A stretch of 64,000 nucleotides of DNA from AP-15 sp963833745. Its GTDB lineage: Bacteria > Pseudomonadota > Alphaproteobacteria > ATCC43930 > CGMCC-115725. Below the pieces are notes generated by a model that saw only the letters and a program-made list of their open reading frames with translations, ran no database searches and was not told where the DNA came from. Positions 26,040 through 36,228 of this stretch are shown here, piece by piece (the stretch's first letter is position 1; the number at the start of each line of letters is the position of its first letter). The translations under genes were made by a program, and so were the position numbers. The stretch covers positions 62,001 to 126,000 of the forward strand of contig CAWHZD010000003.1 of assembly GCA_963833745.1 (NCBI GenBank), read 5' to 3'.

Positions 26040-27062
26040 ATGGCAAACCAGAACCGCCAGGTGCTGCTGAAGCGGCGGCCAAGCGGTGCACCGGCGGCTA
26101 CGGATTTCGAGATCGCCGACGCGCCGCTCCCCGACCCGGCCGAGGGCGAGGTGCTGGTGCGCGGGATTTACCTGTCGCTCGACCCCTATATGCGCGGCCG
26201 GATCAGCGCCGTCCGCTCGTACGCGAAGCCGGTGGACATTGGGGCCGTCATGGAGGGCCGGGTCGTGGGCGAGGTCGTGCGCTCACGCGATCCCTCCTTC
26301 CGCGAGGGCGACCACGTGTTCGGCGGCTCCGGCTGGCAGCTCTACAGCGCGGTTTCGGGCGGAAACCTGATCAAGCTCGATCCGGCCGAGGCGCCGCTGT
26401 CGACGGTATTGGGCGTGCTCGGCATGCCGGGGCTCACCGCCTATGTCGGCTTGAGCAATATCGGCCAACCGAAATCGGGCGAGACCGTCGTCGTCTCCGC
26501 CGCCTCGGGGGCGGTCGGAGCGGCCGCCGGCCAGCTCGCCAAACGCGCCGGCGCGCGGGTTGTCGGCATTGCCGGCGGCGCTGACAAATGCCGCTATGTC
26601 GAGACCGAGCTCGGCTTCGACGCCTGCCTCGACCACCGTTCCGCCGATCTCGGCGCCGCACTCGACCAAGCCTGCCCAAACGGGATCGACGTCTATTTCG
26701 AGAATGTCGGTGGCGCCGTGCAGCAGGCGATCTTCCCGCGGCTCAACGATTTCGCGCGCATGATCATGTGCGGCATGGTCGCGGAATACAACGATTTCGA
26801 GCCGCGCCCCGGCCCCAACCTGATGGCTGTCGTGCGCAAGCGGATCAAAATCCAGGGCTTCATCGTCGGCGACCAGTGGCAGCGCTGGGGCGAATACCGG
26901 GCGTTGGCAGCGCCGCTGGTCAAGAGCGGCGAATTGCGCTACCGCGAGGACATCGTTGACGGGCTCGACAATGCCCCCGACGCCTTTATCGGACTGCTGC
27001 AGGGCCGCAATTTTGGCAAGTTGCTGGTCAGGCTCGGCGACGACCCAACCCGCCGCGGTTAA
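26040..27062 (+). CDS. NADP-dependent oxidoreductase, CurA/leukotriene-B4-dehydrogenase-like
   Basis: This 340-aa medium-chain reductase lacks the zinc-binding cysteines. Motifs are YLSLDPYMRGRIS, VGEVVRSRDPSFREGDHVFG, MPGLTAYVGL, the nucleotide loop SAASGAVGAAAGQLAKRAG, GGADKCRYVETELGFDACLD and DVYFENVGGAVQQAIFPRLN. These are diagnostic for the CurA/PTGR1 group, which reduces alpha,beta-unsaturated ketones or aldehydes with NADPH. An RBS (GGGGAGGGGCCGGC) precedes the ATG. It is followed in line by the CoxL-like gene. Confidence 0.93.
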   Translation: MANQNRQVLLKRRPSGAPAATDFEIADAPLPDPAEGEVLVRGIYLSLDPYMRGRISAVRSYAKPVDIGAVMEGRVVGEVVRSRDPSFREGDHVFGGSGWQLYSAVSGGNLIKLDPAEAPLSTVLGVLGMPGLTAYVGLSNIGQPKSGETVVVSAASGAVGAAAGQLAKRAGARVVGIAGGADKCRYVETELGFDACLDHRSADLGAALDQACPNGIDVYFENVGGAVQQAIFPRLNDFARMIMCGMVAEYNDFEPRPGPNLMAVVRKRIKIQGFIVGDQWQRWGEYRALAAPLVKSGELRYREDIVDGLDNAPDAFIGLLQGRNFGKLLVRLGDDPTRRG

Positions 27063-27107
27063 CGAAACGGCGCCGGCGGCGACCCAAATAAACCGGAGGC
27101 GAGGGCA

Positions 27108-29477
27108 ATGGCGGTGCAGGCGATCGGGCAGGCGGTGCGACGCGAGGAGGATCTGCGCCTGCTGCGCGGCAGAGGCCGCTATGTCGACGACGCCGGCCAG
27201 GCGAGCGATGCGCGCGGCTATGTCCTGCGCTCGCCGCATGCTCATGCCTTGATTCGCACCATCGATGTCGCAAAGGCGAAGTCCGCCGCCGGCGTGTTTG
27301 CGGTATTGACCGGCGTCGATTTGCGCCGTCGCGGGCTCGGCACCCTGATGCCGGGCGTCCGCCGCCGGCGCAGCGACGGCACCCCAGCGTTCGTCTGTCC
27401 GCAGCCGCTCCTCGCGCAGGAACGAGCGCGCTATGTCGGCGACCCGGTCGCATTCGTCGTCGCCGACACGCTGAACCAAGCCAGGGACGCCGCCGAGCTG
27501 ATCGACATCGACTACGAGCCCTTGCCGGCGGTGGTCACGGCAGCGGCGGCGCGCGCCCCCGGTGCCCCCGCGGTATGGGACGACAACCCCGGCAACGAAG
27601 CCTTCTTTCACGAGATCGGCGACGAGACGGCGGTCGACGCGGCGTTCGCCCGCGCTGACCGGGTCGTTCGCGACGAAATCCATATCAACAAGGTCACGGC
27701 AAACTCGATGGAGCCGCGCGGTTGCATCGGCGAATACGATCCCGACCAGGGCCGCTACACGATCCGCTGCACGATCCAGTCGGTGCACGCGACCCGCACG
27801 GCACTGGCCGACCGCATCTTCAAACGGCCGCAGCACCAGTTTCGTGTGGTTTGCGACAATATGGGCGGCGGGTTTGGCATGAAGGGCGGCTGCTATCCCG
27901 AATATGCGCTGGCGTTGTGGGCGGCCGAGATCACCGGGCGGCGCGTGCGCTGGATTTCCGAGCGCGGCGAGGGGCTGGCAACCGACGAGCAGGGCCGCGG
28001 CAGCGTCGTCGAGGCTGAGCTGGCGCTCGACAAGGACGGGCGCTTTCTTGCGCTGCGGGCGCAATGGCGGGCCGCGATCGGCGCCTATTACTCGACCGAC
28101 CGGCCGACGATCCCGCTGACGATCGGCCTCGGCTGCCTCGTCAACACCTACGGCATCCCGGCGGTGCATGCCCGCGTCGTGGCGATGCTGACCAACACGA
28201 TGACGACCGCGCCCTATCGCGGCGGCAGCCGGCCCGAGCCGATCTATGTGACCGAAACCATCATCGACAAGGCGGCTCGCGAACTGGGGATCGAGCCCGC
28301 CGAATTGCGTCGCCGCAATACGATTCCGTTGAGTGCGATGCCATTCACGACGGCGCTGCAGCAGACTTACGACTCCGGAGACTTCGTTAAAAATCTCGAT
28401 GACTGCCTAAAGCTTTCCGGTTATCGCGAGGCCCCGGTGCGGCGCGACAGCGCGAGAAAGCGCGGCAAGCTGTTGGGGATCGGGGTTGCGACCGCGGTCG
28501 CCGCCACCGGCGGGCGCGATTACGAGCATGCCGAGATCCGCTTCGACCCGTCAGGGGGCGTCGTGCTGATGACCGGCAGCATGGATCACGGCCAGGGCCA
28601 CGGCACGACATTCAAGCAGGTCCTGTCCGAAAAGCTCGGCCTCGACGCCGATCTGATCCGCTACCGCTATGGCGACAGCGACCTGGTGACGATGGGCATC
28701 GGCACCTTCGGCTCGCGCTCGGCGCAGCTCGCCGGTTCGGCGATCGTCGTTGCCGCCGACCGGCTGATCGAGAAGGGGCGGCGGATTGCCGGCCACATGA
28801 TGGAGGCGGCGACCGGCGACATCGCCTTCGAGAACGGCCGCTTCGCGATCGCCGGCACCGACCGCTCGGTCGGCCTGGACGAAGTCGCGCGGCGATCTTT
28901 CGATTCAGGATTTCTGCCGAACGACATCGAACCCGGCTTTGCCGAGCGGGCGAATTTCGGTCCGGCGGGGTCGGCGACCTTTCCCAGCGGCGCGCATATT
29001 TGCGAGGTCGAAATTGATGACGAGACCGGCGCCGTGGCATTGACCCGTTACACCGCGGTCGACGATGTCGGCCGGGTGCTGAACCCGCTTCTCTGCGACG
29101 GGCAGATCCATGGCGGAATCGTCCAGGGGGTCGGCCAGGCGCTGATCGAGGATTTGGTCTACGACCCCGAAAGCGGGCAGCTGTTGACCGGGTCGTTCCA
29201 GGATTACGCGATGCCGCGCGCCGCCGATCTCTGCCCATTCGAGCTGGCCAACAATCCGACCCTGACCGGCCGCAACCCGCTCGGCGTCAAAGGCGTCGGC
29301 GAGGCCGGCACCTTGGGGGCGATCCCGGCGGTGATCAACGCCGTCAACGACGCGCTCGCGCAAATCGGCGCCCCGGCGATAGCGCCGCCGGCGACGTCGG
29401 AAAAAGTCTGGCGCGCGATGCGGGCAGCGCGGCGCGGTCACGGTTTATCCGACGAGGGTGTCGGCAGATGGCGTTAA
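27108..29477 (+). CDS. xanthine dehydrogenase family molybdopterin subunit, CoxL-like, orphan
   Basis: This 789-aa protein is the Mo-pyranopterin catalytic subunit of the xanthine oxidase/CO dehydrogenase family. It has EDLRLLRGRGRYVDD, the MGGGFGMKGGCYPEY motif, TAPYRGGSRPE near residue 366 (the position of the form II CoxL AYRGAGR box rather than the form I cysteine motif), and catalytic Glu in GVKGVGEAGTLGA near 728. It is therefore probably not a true CO dehydrogenase. The usual Fe-S and FAD subunits are not next to it, so its electron partner is encoded elsewhere or it is an orphan. The physiological substrate is unknown. Confidence 0.92.
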   Translation: MAVQAIGQAVRREEDLRLLRGRGRYVDDAGQASDARGYVLRSPHAHALIRTIDVAKAKSAAGVFAVLTGVDLRRRGLGTLMPGVRRRRSDGTPAFVCPQPLLAQERARYVGDPVAFVVADTLNQARDAAELIDIDYEPLPAVVTAAAARAPGAPAVWDDNPGNEAFFHEIGDETAVDAAFARADRVVRDEIHINKVTANSMEPRGCIGEYDPDQGRYTIRCTIQSVHATRTALADRIFKRPQHQFRVVCDNMGGGFGMKGGCYPEYALALWAAEITGRRVRWISERGEGLATDEQGRGSVVEAELALDKDGRFLALRAQWRAAIGAYYSTDRPTIPLTIGLGCLVNTYGIPAVHARVVAMLTNTMTTAPYRGGSRPEPIYVTETIIDKAARELGIEPAELRRRNTIPLSAMPFTTALQQTYDSGDFVKNLDDCLKLSGYREAPVRRDSARKRGKLLGIGVATAVAATGGRDYEHAEIRFDPSGGVVLMTGSMDHGQGHGTTFKQVLSEKLGLDADLIRYRYGDSDLVTMGIGTFGSRSAQLAGSAIVVAADRLIEKGRRIAGHMMEAATGDIAFENGRFAIAGTDRSVGLDEVARRSFDSGFLPNDIEPGFAERANFGPAGSATFPSGAHICEVEIDDETGAVALTRYTAVDDVGRVLNPLLCDGQIHGGIVQGVGQALIEDLVYDPESGQLLTGSFQDYAMPRAADLCPFELANNPTLTGRNPLGVKGVGEAGTLGAIPAVINAVNDALAQIGAPAIAPPATSEKVWRAMRAARRGHGLSDEGVGRWR

Positions 29478-29603
29478 TCTTGACATCGTGCCCGCCTTCG
29501 CTCCAGTTCCGCGACCCGCCGGCGGCTTGGAGGCGCGATCGTCGCCGGCCTGCCGACGCAACAGGCACAAGACTTGCGTATCGGATGGGGAGGAGGAGCG
29601 GCG

Positions 29604-30879
29604 ATGGGTGACAATGCCAAAACGATAGGCAATACCGAGGTGACGCGCCGCCGGGTGTTCGGCTGGGGTGCCGCGGGCGGGGTGGCGACGATGCTGATAC
29701 CCTCGCCGTGGCGGGCCGCCTTTGGTGAAGCCAAGCCCTACAAGATCGGCAGCCTGCAGCCGCTGACCGGCGTCGCCGCATCCGGCGGCAAGACCGCGCT
29801 CGTCGGCGTTCAGATGGCGGTCGACCGCATCAACAAGGTGGGCGGCATCAATGGCCGGCCGGTCGACCTGATCGTCGCCGACGACCAGTCCAAACCGGAT
29901 ATCGGCCGCCGCGCAGTCGAGAAAATGGTCACCGAGGATGACATCGACGCCCATGTCGGCGGCTTTTTGTCAAACATCTGCCTTGCCTGCATGCCGGTGT
30001 GGGAGAATCATCAACTGGTCAATATGATTGGCGTTTGCCTCGACACGACGCTGACGACCACCAAATGCAATCGCTATACTTTCCGTACCTTTGATTACGC
30101 TCCGGCGCAAGCGGTCGCCTTTGCGCCTTATCTGGTCGAAAAGCTCGGCAAGAAGTGGCATATCATTTACGCGGATTATGCTTGGGGCCAGTCGACCCGC
30201 GACGCCTATGCCCAGGAAATCAAGAAGCAGGGCGGCGAGGTCGTCGGCGGCACCGGCATCCCGCTCGGCACCGCCGACACGACCCCGTTCCTGGCCAAGA
30301 TCAACGGCGATTTCGACGGCCTGTTCGCGATCTCCTTTGGGGGCCAGGCGATCACCCTCGCCAACCAGGCCTACGATCTTGGCTTGACCAAAAAGTACAA
30401 ATGGGCCGGAGACGGCGCCGTCGCCGAGTTCGACCAATCTGCCGGCGCTCGGCGACAAGATCGAAGGCTTTGTCGGCATCAACCGTTACCTGCCGGTTTT
30501 CGATCCGCCTTTAAATACCGAGGCCAACCGCAAATTTTTTAACGACGCGGTCGCTCGTCTCAAAAAGATCGACCCGTCGGGGCCGCTCCCCGACCGCTAT
30601 GTGCAGTCGAATTACGAGGCGATGAACGCGTCGAAAGTGGGCATCGAGAAATCGGGTTTTCACGGCCGCGACGATACGCCCAAGCTGATCTCGGCGCTCG
30701 AAGGTCTTGAAATGAAGGAGGGCGACGACTTTCCGCAGGGCGACAAGACCTTGCGCAAGGAAGACCACCAGGCGTTTCTGCGCGAACTCCTGTTTGTGAT
30801 CAAAGACGGCAAACCGCAAATCCTGGAAACCGTGCCCAAGGATAAGACTCTGGTGCCGCCGGCCTGCACGTTCGCCTAG
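29604..30879 (+). CDS. Liv-type ABC transporter substrate-binding protein (frameshifted)
   Basis: The start ATG 29604 follows GAGGAGGAGCGGCG. A twin-arginine-like leader (TRRRVFGWGAAGG) precedes a type I periplasmic binding fold: KIGSLQPLTGVAASGGKTAL, VGGINGRPVDLIVADDQSKP and KWHIIYADYAWGQ. At 30435 one extra base shifts the frame. The rest reads NLPALGDKIEGFVGINRYLP through to a stop at 30879. Without it the protein would be about 424 aa, normal for the family. It heads the livGFHM operon. The ligand is most likely an amino acid, amide or aromatic acid. Confidence 0.9.
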
Positions 30880-30910
30880 CCGATTCTTTCTCGTCGACAC
30901 CAGGAATGCT

Positions 30911-30995
30911 GTCATTGCGAGCTGAGCGAAGCAATCCCGGCGGACCGAGCATGATTGCGTCGGGATTGCTTCGTCGCTCCGCTCCTCGTAATGAC
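30911..30995. repeat. imperfect palindromic repeat (REP/RPE-like)
   Basis: GTCATTGCGAGC-TGAGCGAAGCAATC is mirrored by GATTGCTTCGTCGCTCCGCT-CCTCGTAATGAC. The element would fold as one long hairpin between the binding-protein gene and livG. Such sequences are dispersed intergenic repeats in many alphaproteobacteria and may attenuate or stabilise the upstream message. Confidence 0.75.
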
Positions 30996-31054
30996 CCGAC
31001 AGCGAGCCGTTGCGCTTGCGCCAACCCGCCGGCGGACCCACGGATGCCCGCCCG

Positions 31055-31848
31055 GTGAGCGCCGAAGCTTTTGGCACAGCACGGCTCGCCGCGACGGACG
31101 ATCGAGGGTTGACCCCGCCGCCGATCCTGCGGACCGAAGGATTGACGGTACGTTTTGGCGGGCTGACGGCGCTCGACAATGTCGATTTTGCCGTGGCGCC
31201 AAACGAGCTGCGCGCGGTGATCGGCCCGAACGGCGCCGGCAAGAGCACCTTCTTCAACTGCCTGACCGGGATGCTGCGTCCGTCGGCCGGCCACATACGA
31301 TTCGATGGAGAGGACATCACCGGCCTTCCACCCGACCGCGTGTCGCAAAAGGGGATCGCGCGCTCCTATCAGATCACCAACATCCTGCCCAACGCCACGA
31401 CCCTCGAAAACACCCGCATCGCGGCCCAGTCGCGCCGCCACGGCTGGAGCATGCTGACGCATTTCCGCCGCTATCGCGACGTCATCGAAAAGGCCGAGGC
31501 GGCGCTCGACGCGGTGGGCCTGCTGACCAAGGCCGGCGAGTTCGCCGCCAGTCTCTCGCATGGCGAGCAGCGCAACCTCGAAATCGCGATCGCGCTCGCC
31601 ACCGAGCCCAGGCTGCTCTGTCTCGACGAGCCGACCGCGGGCATGAGCGCGGCCGAGACCCGGGAGACGATCGATCTGGTGCGCCGCGTCGCGCGTGACC
31701 TGACGATCCTGATCGTCGAGCATGACATGCAGGTCGTCATGGAATTGGCAAACCGGATCACGGTGCTGCATTACGGCCGCGTCCTCGCCGAGGGAACGCC
31801 GGCCGAGATCCAGCAGAACCCGCGAGTGCTCGAAGTCTATCTGAAAAC

Positions 31849-31852
<4 letters not shown>
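31055..31852 (+). CDS. livG: branched-chain amino acid type ABC transporter ATP-binding protein LivG
   Basis: The start GTG 31055 gives 265 aa. Walker A GPNGAGKST, Q-loop region SYQITNILPNATTLENTRIA, signature LSHGEQRNLE (variant of LSGGQ), Walker B LLCLDEPTAGM and switch His EHDM are all present. LivG-type proteins have this long Q-loop segment. LivG and LivF form the heteromeric nucleotide-binding pair that drives import. The 3' end overlaps livF by four bases. Confidence 0.94.
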
Positions 31853-32592
<740 letters not shown>

Positions 32593-32620
32593 TGTGACCG
32601 GAAATGAAGCCGCTACCTGA

Positions 32621-32734
32621 CCGTCGCCCCCGCGAAAGCGGGGGTCCAGGGACAACCGCGCATCGCTTGCCCCCTGTTCAGGCCAGGGGCAGGCCCTGGA
32701 TTCCCGCGTTTGCGCGCGTTTGCGGGAATGACGA
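32621..32734. repeat. dispersed ~105-bp repeat, copy 1
   Basis: It begins CCCCCGCGAAAGCGGGGGTCC, passes GCATCGCTTGCCCCCTGTTC and ends GCGGGAATGACGA. The same sequence in inverted orientation is at 38509-38611. The inner CCCCCGCGAAAGCGGGGG is a strong hairpin. This CGTCATTCCCGC-type family is common in alphaproteobacterial intergenic DNA. Confidence 0.75.
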
Positions 32735-32809
32735 CCAAGGATTTGATTTCGCGGAATTCTTTTCGGACTAGCCATTAGGCAACGGTTGCTTCGAAAAAAA
32801 GGGAATAAA

Positions 32810-33682
32810 ATGGGGATCCCGCTCGAACAGGTGCTGATCCAGACGGTCAACGGGATCGTCACCGGCATGATCCTGGCGCTGGTGGCGTCCGGCCTGACCC
32901 TGATTTTTGGAATCATGGATGTCGTCAATTTCGCACACGGCGAATTGTTCATGCTCGGCGCCTATGTCGGAGTGCTGACCTTGGCGGCGACCGGCAGCTT
33001 CTGGCTGGCATTGTTGACCGCCGCGATGACGATCGCGCTGCTCGGCGCGCTGATCTATGTGACGACTTTGCGCCCATTGCTGGGCCGCGATCCGCTGACA
33101 ACGATCCTCGCCACTTTTGGCATCTCGCTGGTGCTGCAGAATTACGCGCTATGGCAGTTCGGACCTGTCGCCCGCAAGATCACCGAGCCGATCACCGGCC
33201 ATTTCACGCTCTTTTACCTCGACTATCCTTGGTACCGCGTGGTGATCGCCTTGATTTCGGCGGCCATCATCGGTGCGCTGTGGCTGTTTCTGAGATTTGG
33301 CACCTGGGGCATCTGGATCCGCGCGACGATGCAGGACCGGGTCATGGCCCAGGCGATGGGCATTCCGGTGCCGCGGGTACTGACGACCGTGTTTGCGATC
33401 GGCGCCGGCATGGCGGGGGCGAGCGGGGTCTTGTTCGGCCCCTTGACCGCGATCGACCATGCGATGGGACTCGACTGGATCCTGAAGGTGTTCATCGTCG
33501 TCGTCGTCGGCGGCATGGGTAATCTCGCCGGCTCGATCGTCGCCGCGATCTTTATCAGCCTGCTCGAAGCCTACGCTTCGCTGTGGGTCAGCCCGGCGCA
33601 GGCGGTGATCGTCTCGTTTGTCGTATTGATTCTGACCCTGCTGTTCCGTCCAACCGGGTTGTTCGCGACGGCGACGCGATGA
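32810..33682 (+). CDS. livH: branched-chain amino acid type ABC transporter permease LivH
   Basis: The start ATG 32810 (MGIPLEQVLIQT) gives 290 aa. Eight or so membrane segments, the family segment GLTLIFGIMDVVNFAHGELF and the C-terminal EAA-like loop VVVVGGMGNLAGSIVAA are present. LivH and LivM build the translocation path of the importer. The stop overlaps the livM start by four bases. Confidence 0.95.
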   Translation: MGIPLEQVLIQTVNGIVTGMILALVASGLTLIFGIMDVVNFAHGELFMLGAYVGVLTLAATGSFWLALLTAAMTIALLGALIYVTTLRPLLGRDPLTTILATFGISLVLQNYALWQFGPVARKITEPITGHFTLFYLDYPWYRVVIALISAAIIGALWLFLRFGTWGIWIRATMQDRVMAQAMGIPVPRVLTTVFAIGAGMAGASGVLFGPLTAIDHAMGLDWILKVFIVVVVGGMGNLAGSIVAAIFISLLEAYASLWVSPAQAVIVSFVVLILTLLFRPTGLFATATR

Positions 33683-34632
33683 GTCGGCGGCCGATATTGG
33701 TCTTCTGGATCGGGTTCCTGGTCGTGCTGGCGCCGCTGATTGCGGCGCCATTGGTGCTGCCGGAGTACTGGGCCCGACTGCTGACCGAAATCCTGATCTG
33801 GGGCCTCTTGGCAATGTCGTCCGACCTCCTGATCGGCTACACCGGCCTGGTGTCGTTCGGCCATTCGGCTTTTTTCGGGCTTGGCATGTACGGCGCCGCC
33901 GCCGCACTGTTGACGGTGTCGCCGCCCAACCTTTGGCTGGCGCTGGTCTACGGCCTGTTTGGCGCCGCAGCGGCGGCCGGTTTCGTTGCTTATTTTTCAA
34001 CAAGGCTGCGCGACATCTATTTCGCGATCACCACTTTGATCTTTTCACAGATCTTCTACGTGATCATCTTCACCTGGACGGCGGTAACCGGCGGCGAGAA
34101 CGGGTTGACCTTCGACCGCCCGCCCCTGGCGATCCCCGGCCTGTTCCACCTGCGCTTTACCTCAACCACTCTGCATTGGTTCGTACTGGCAGTGGTGGCC
34201 GGGTCCTATCTGCTCCTGCGGCGGATTACCCAATCGCCCTTTGGCACGGTATTGCAGTCGATCCGCGAGAACGAGGCCCGCACCCGTGCGATCGGCTATC
34301 CGATCGAGCGCTACAAGATCGTCGCCGTCATGCTGTCCGGGCTTTTTGCCGGCCTCGCCGGCGTCCTTTATGCCCTGCAAAACGAGTTCGCCGCTCCCGA
34401 TTTCGTGTTCTTTCTCGTCTCGGGCGAGACCGTGATCTACAACGTCGTCGGCGGCATCGGCACCCTGGTCGGGCCGATCGTCGGCGCCGCCTTTTTCCTG
34501 CTGCTGCGCGAAGTGTTGTCGCGCTTTTTTACCGAGTTCTACCTGATCCCGGTCGGCGTGATCTTTGTCGCGATGGTGATCTTCATGCCGCAAGGGCTCT
34601 TGGGCTTCATGCGCCGCTGGCTCAACCAGTAA
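33679..34632 (+). CDS. livM: branched-chain amino acid type ABC transporter permease LivM
   Basis: The start ATG 33679 overlaps the livH stop and gives 317 aa. It has the LivM segment LLIGYTGLVSFGHSAFFGLGM and the coupling region SIRENEARTRAIGYPIERYK, followed by VVGGIGTLVGPIVGA. It completes a full binding protein-ATPase-ATPase-permease-permease set. A strong promoter for the next transcript starts 38 bases after its stop. Confidence 0.95.
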   Translation: MSRRPILVFWIGFLVVLAPLIAAPLVLPEYWARLLTEILIWGLLAMSSDLLIGYTGLVSFGHSAFFGLGMYGAAAALLTVSPPNLWLALVYGLFGAAAAAGFVAYFSTRLRDIYFAITTLIFSQIFYVIIFTWTAVTGGENGLTFDRPPLAIPGLFHLRFTSTTLHWFVLAVVAGSYLLLRRITQSPFGTVLQSIRENEARTRAIGYPIERYKIVAVMLSGLFAGLAGVLYALQNEFAAPDFVFFLVSGETVIYNVVGGIGTLVGPIVGAAFFLLLREVLSRFFTEFYLIPVGVIFVAMVIFMPQGLLGFMRRWLNQ

Positions 34633-34670
34633 GCTCGCCGCTTTCGGCCCCCTTTTCTCACCGGAGAGGA

Positions 34671-34711
34671 TTGACAGCAGGCGATCGGCTGCCTATATTC
34701 ATGTTTTGTTC
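34671..34711 (+). promoter_or_regulatory. strong sigma-70 promoter with SOS-box-like element
   Basis: TTGACA (34671-34676) and TATATT (34694-34699) are separated by exactly 17 bases. Overlapping the -10 is ATTC-atgtttt-GTTC (34697-34711), seven of eight matches to the alphaproteobacterial LexA box GTTC-N7-GTTC. It stands 16 bases before the ATG of the hydrolase gene at 34727. The promoter is clear; the LexA reading is inference. Confidence 0.6.
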
Positions 34712-34726
34712 GGAACGCGGAGCGAC

Positions 34727-35728
34727 ATGTTCAAGCTCGCGGAGCGACGCGCGGCGGATCGCGTCTATTGCGGAACGGAAGGGCTCTATCTAGGCGCCGT
34801 GCCGCTGATCGAGCGCGTCGGGCACGGCTATCGCTGTCCGTCCCGCGACCGAGATCGAAGCATTGCTCGCCGCCGCCTACGAGACCCCGCCCGAGACCGA
34901 GCGGTTTTTCGCCGGCCTGCATCGCGTGGTCGAGCATCTGCGCGCCCAAAATCTGCCGCTGGCGATGATCGCGGCGGTCCAGCTGAATTGGCCGGACATC
35001 GCCGACGACCGGATCGAGCGGCTGGCGCGAACCGCCGCGCTCTTCAAGGCTAATTTCAATCCGGCCGAGCCGCGCAACCGCCAAGGCCGCTGGACCGATA
35101 ATGATGACGACAGCGGCGGCGAGAGCAGCGGCGGCGGCGAGGGCAGCAGTGGCCCGATCATCCCGACCAGCGCCGGCGGCAGCGGCCCGTCGACCTCGCC
35201 CGCGTGGAAAAATTACCCGAACGCCGATTTCGCAGTCGCCTCGCGACCGCCGAGACGGATAACAGCCAGAATTTCGGCTACGGCGAAGTCAACAACGCCA
35301 ACGACCGTCTGCGGGTAGCACTCGGCCGCTATCAGTTGACCCCCGGCGCTCTGCGGGCGGCCGGCATGATGGACCGCGCCGGCAACTGGACCGGAAAATA
35401 CGGCATCCATTCGCGTGCCGAATTCCTTGCTAATCCGGATGCACAGGAACAGGCGCTGACCGATTATCTCAATGATAATGAACGCCAACTGCGGGCGAAC
35501 GGCGCGTTCACGCACATCGGCGAGACCATCGACGGCGTGAAGGCGCGCTTCCCAGTCACCCGCGCCGGCATCATGGCCGCCGCCCATCGCGAGGGCGCCC
35601 CCGCAACCGCCCGTTATCTGAACAAGATTAAAGCACACGGGTTTACGAGCAAGGGCCTGGCTCTGGATCGCTCCGAGCTCGCCATCGAAACCCGCCTGCG
35701 CGCCTTTTCGGGGGCCGACTATGAGTAA
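34727..35728 (+). CDS. proposed peptidoglycan hydrolase with linker and NPxEPRxxxGRWT motif (two frameshifts)
   Basis: Joining three frames gives about 333 aa. Frame 1 (MFKLAERRAADRVYCGTEGL to HGYR) meets frame 2 at an extra T near 34835 (VRPATEIEALLAAAYE). Frame 2 meets frame 3 where a C is missing near 35231 (NADF-RSRLATAET). Domain order: a compact alpha-helical N-terminus, FNPAEPRNRQGRWTD near residue 110, a Ser/Gly linker, then a lysozyme/transglycosylase-like domain with Glu in LATAETD near 176, GYGEVNN and ALGRYQLTPGALRAAG. The motif and linker are like those of delivered or phage-derived alphaproteobacterial proteins. The hydrolase assignment is inference from the E and G-x-YQ pattern. 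The next gene overlaps by 8 bp. Confidence 0.6.
35356..35545 (+). repeat. 190-bp segment duplicated at 36229-36418 (copy 1)
   Basis: From GGCGGCCGG-ATGATGG to AGGC.CGC the sequence is repeated about 870 bp downstream at roughly 90 percent identity by eye. This copy lies inside the hydrolase domain (MMDRAGNWTGKYGI to IGETIDG). Confidence 0.85.
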
Positions 35729-36212
35729 TTCGACCGTGTCGGCCATCAAACGGCTGCCGATCTATGCCGGATACATGGCGCTTTCCGTATCTACTGCGGC
35801 GGCTCAAATGCCGAGCTTTTCAAATAAGTTGACACCCCAGCAGGTAGGCTGCTTAAGGGAATTATTACATACGAGCGATTGGAAGTATCTGCCGAACGCT
35901 TATTCGGAAATGATGAAAATCGCTCAGGTGAAAACCACAGTATTAAATAACAGCGGTCGTCCGGATTACGTCTACCTCTTCGAAGGTGACGGGTGGTGCG
36001 GTACCGCCGGGTGCCCATTGCTGATCGGGGAAATGCAGCGCCATGGAATGTGCCGGTTGCTTTACGACGATATGGGTGACGGATCTTTCACCGTGCTGCG
36101 CAGCCGTGATCATGGCTATCGTCGCATCTGGGCGCCGTGCGAGGCGCGGTTTGACGGCCATCATTACCAGCAACTCCGCGAGGACTGCCCCAATCTCGAC
36201 GTGCACCATTAG
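35721..36212 (+). CDS. secreted six-cysteine protein, candidate partner of the hydrolase
   Basis: This 163-aa protein has a signal peptide (YAGYMALSVSTAAA) and a mature domain with six Cys (GC, GWCGTAGC, GMC, PC, DC) that could form three disulfides in the periplasm. VYLFEGDGWCGTAGCPLLI followed by FTVLRSRDHGYRRI resembles a small secreted domain built around a CGTGGC-type loop. The ATG overlaps the hydrolase stop by 8 bp, so translation is coupled. Base composition is more AT-rich than the flanks. By analogy with effector/immunity pairs it could be a periplasmic inhibitor of the hydrolase; this is unproven. Confidence 0.7.
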   Translation: MSNSTVSAIKRLPIYAGYMALSVSTAAAQMPSFSNKLTPQQVGCLRELLHTSDWKYLPNAYSEMMKIAQVKTTVLNNSGRPDYVYLFEGDGWCGTAGCPLLIGEMQRHGMCRLLYDDMGDGSFTVLRSRDHGYRRIWAPCEARFDGHHYQQLREDCPNLDVHH

Positions 36213-36228
36213 GGCGGTGCTCCGGCCT

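Noticed and set aside
26283..28169. 628-aa minus-strand frame over the CurA-like and CoxL-like genes
   Set aside because: Antisense shadow of two well-supported genes, with low-complexity Arg/Ala/Asp composition.
27108..29477. True CO dehydrogenase large subunit
   Set aside because: The active-site position shows YRGGSR, not the form I cysteine motif, and the other two subunits are absent.
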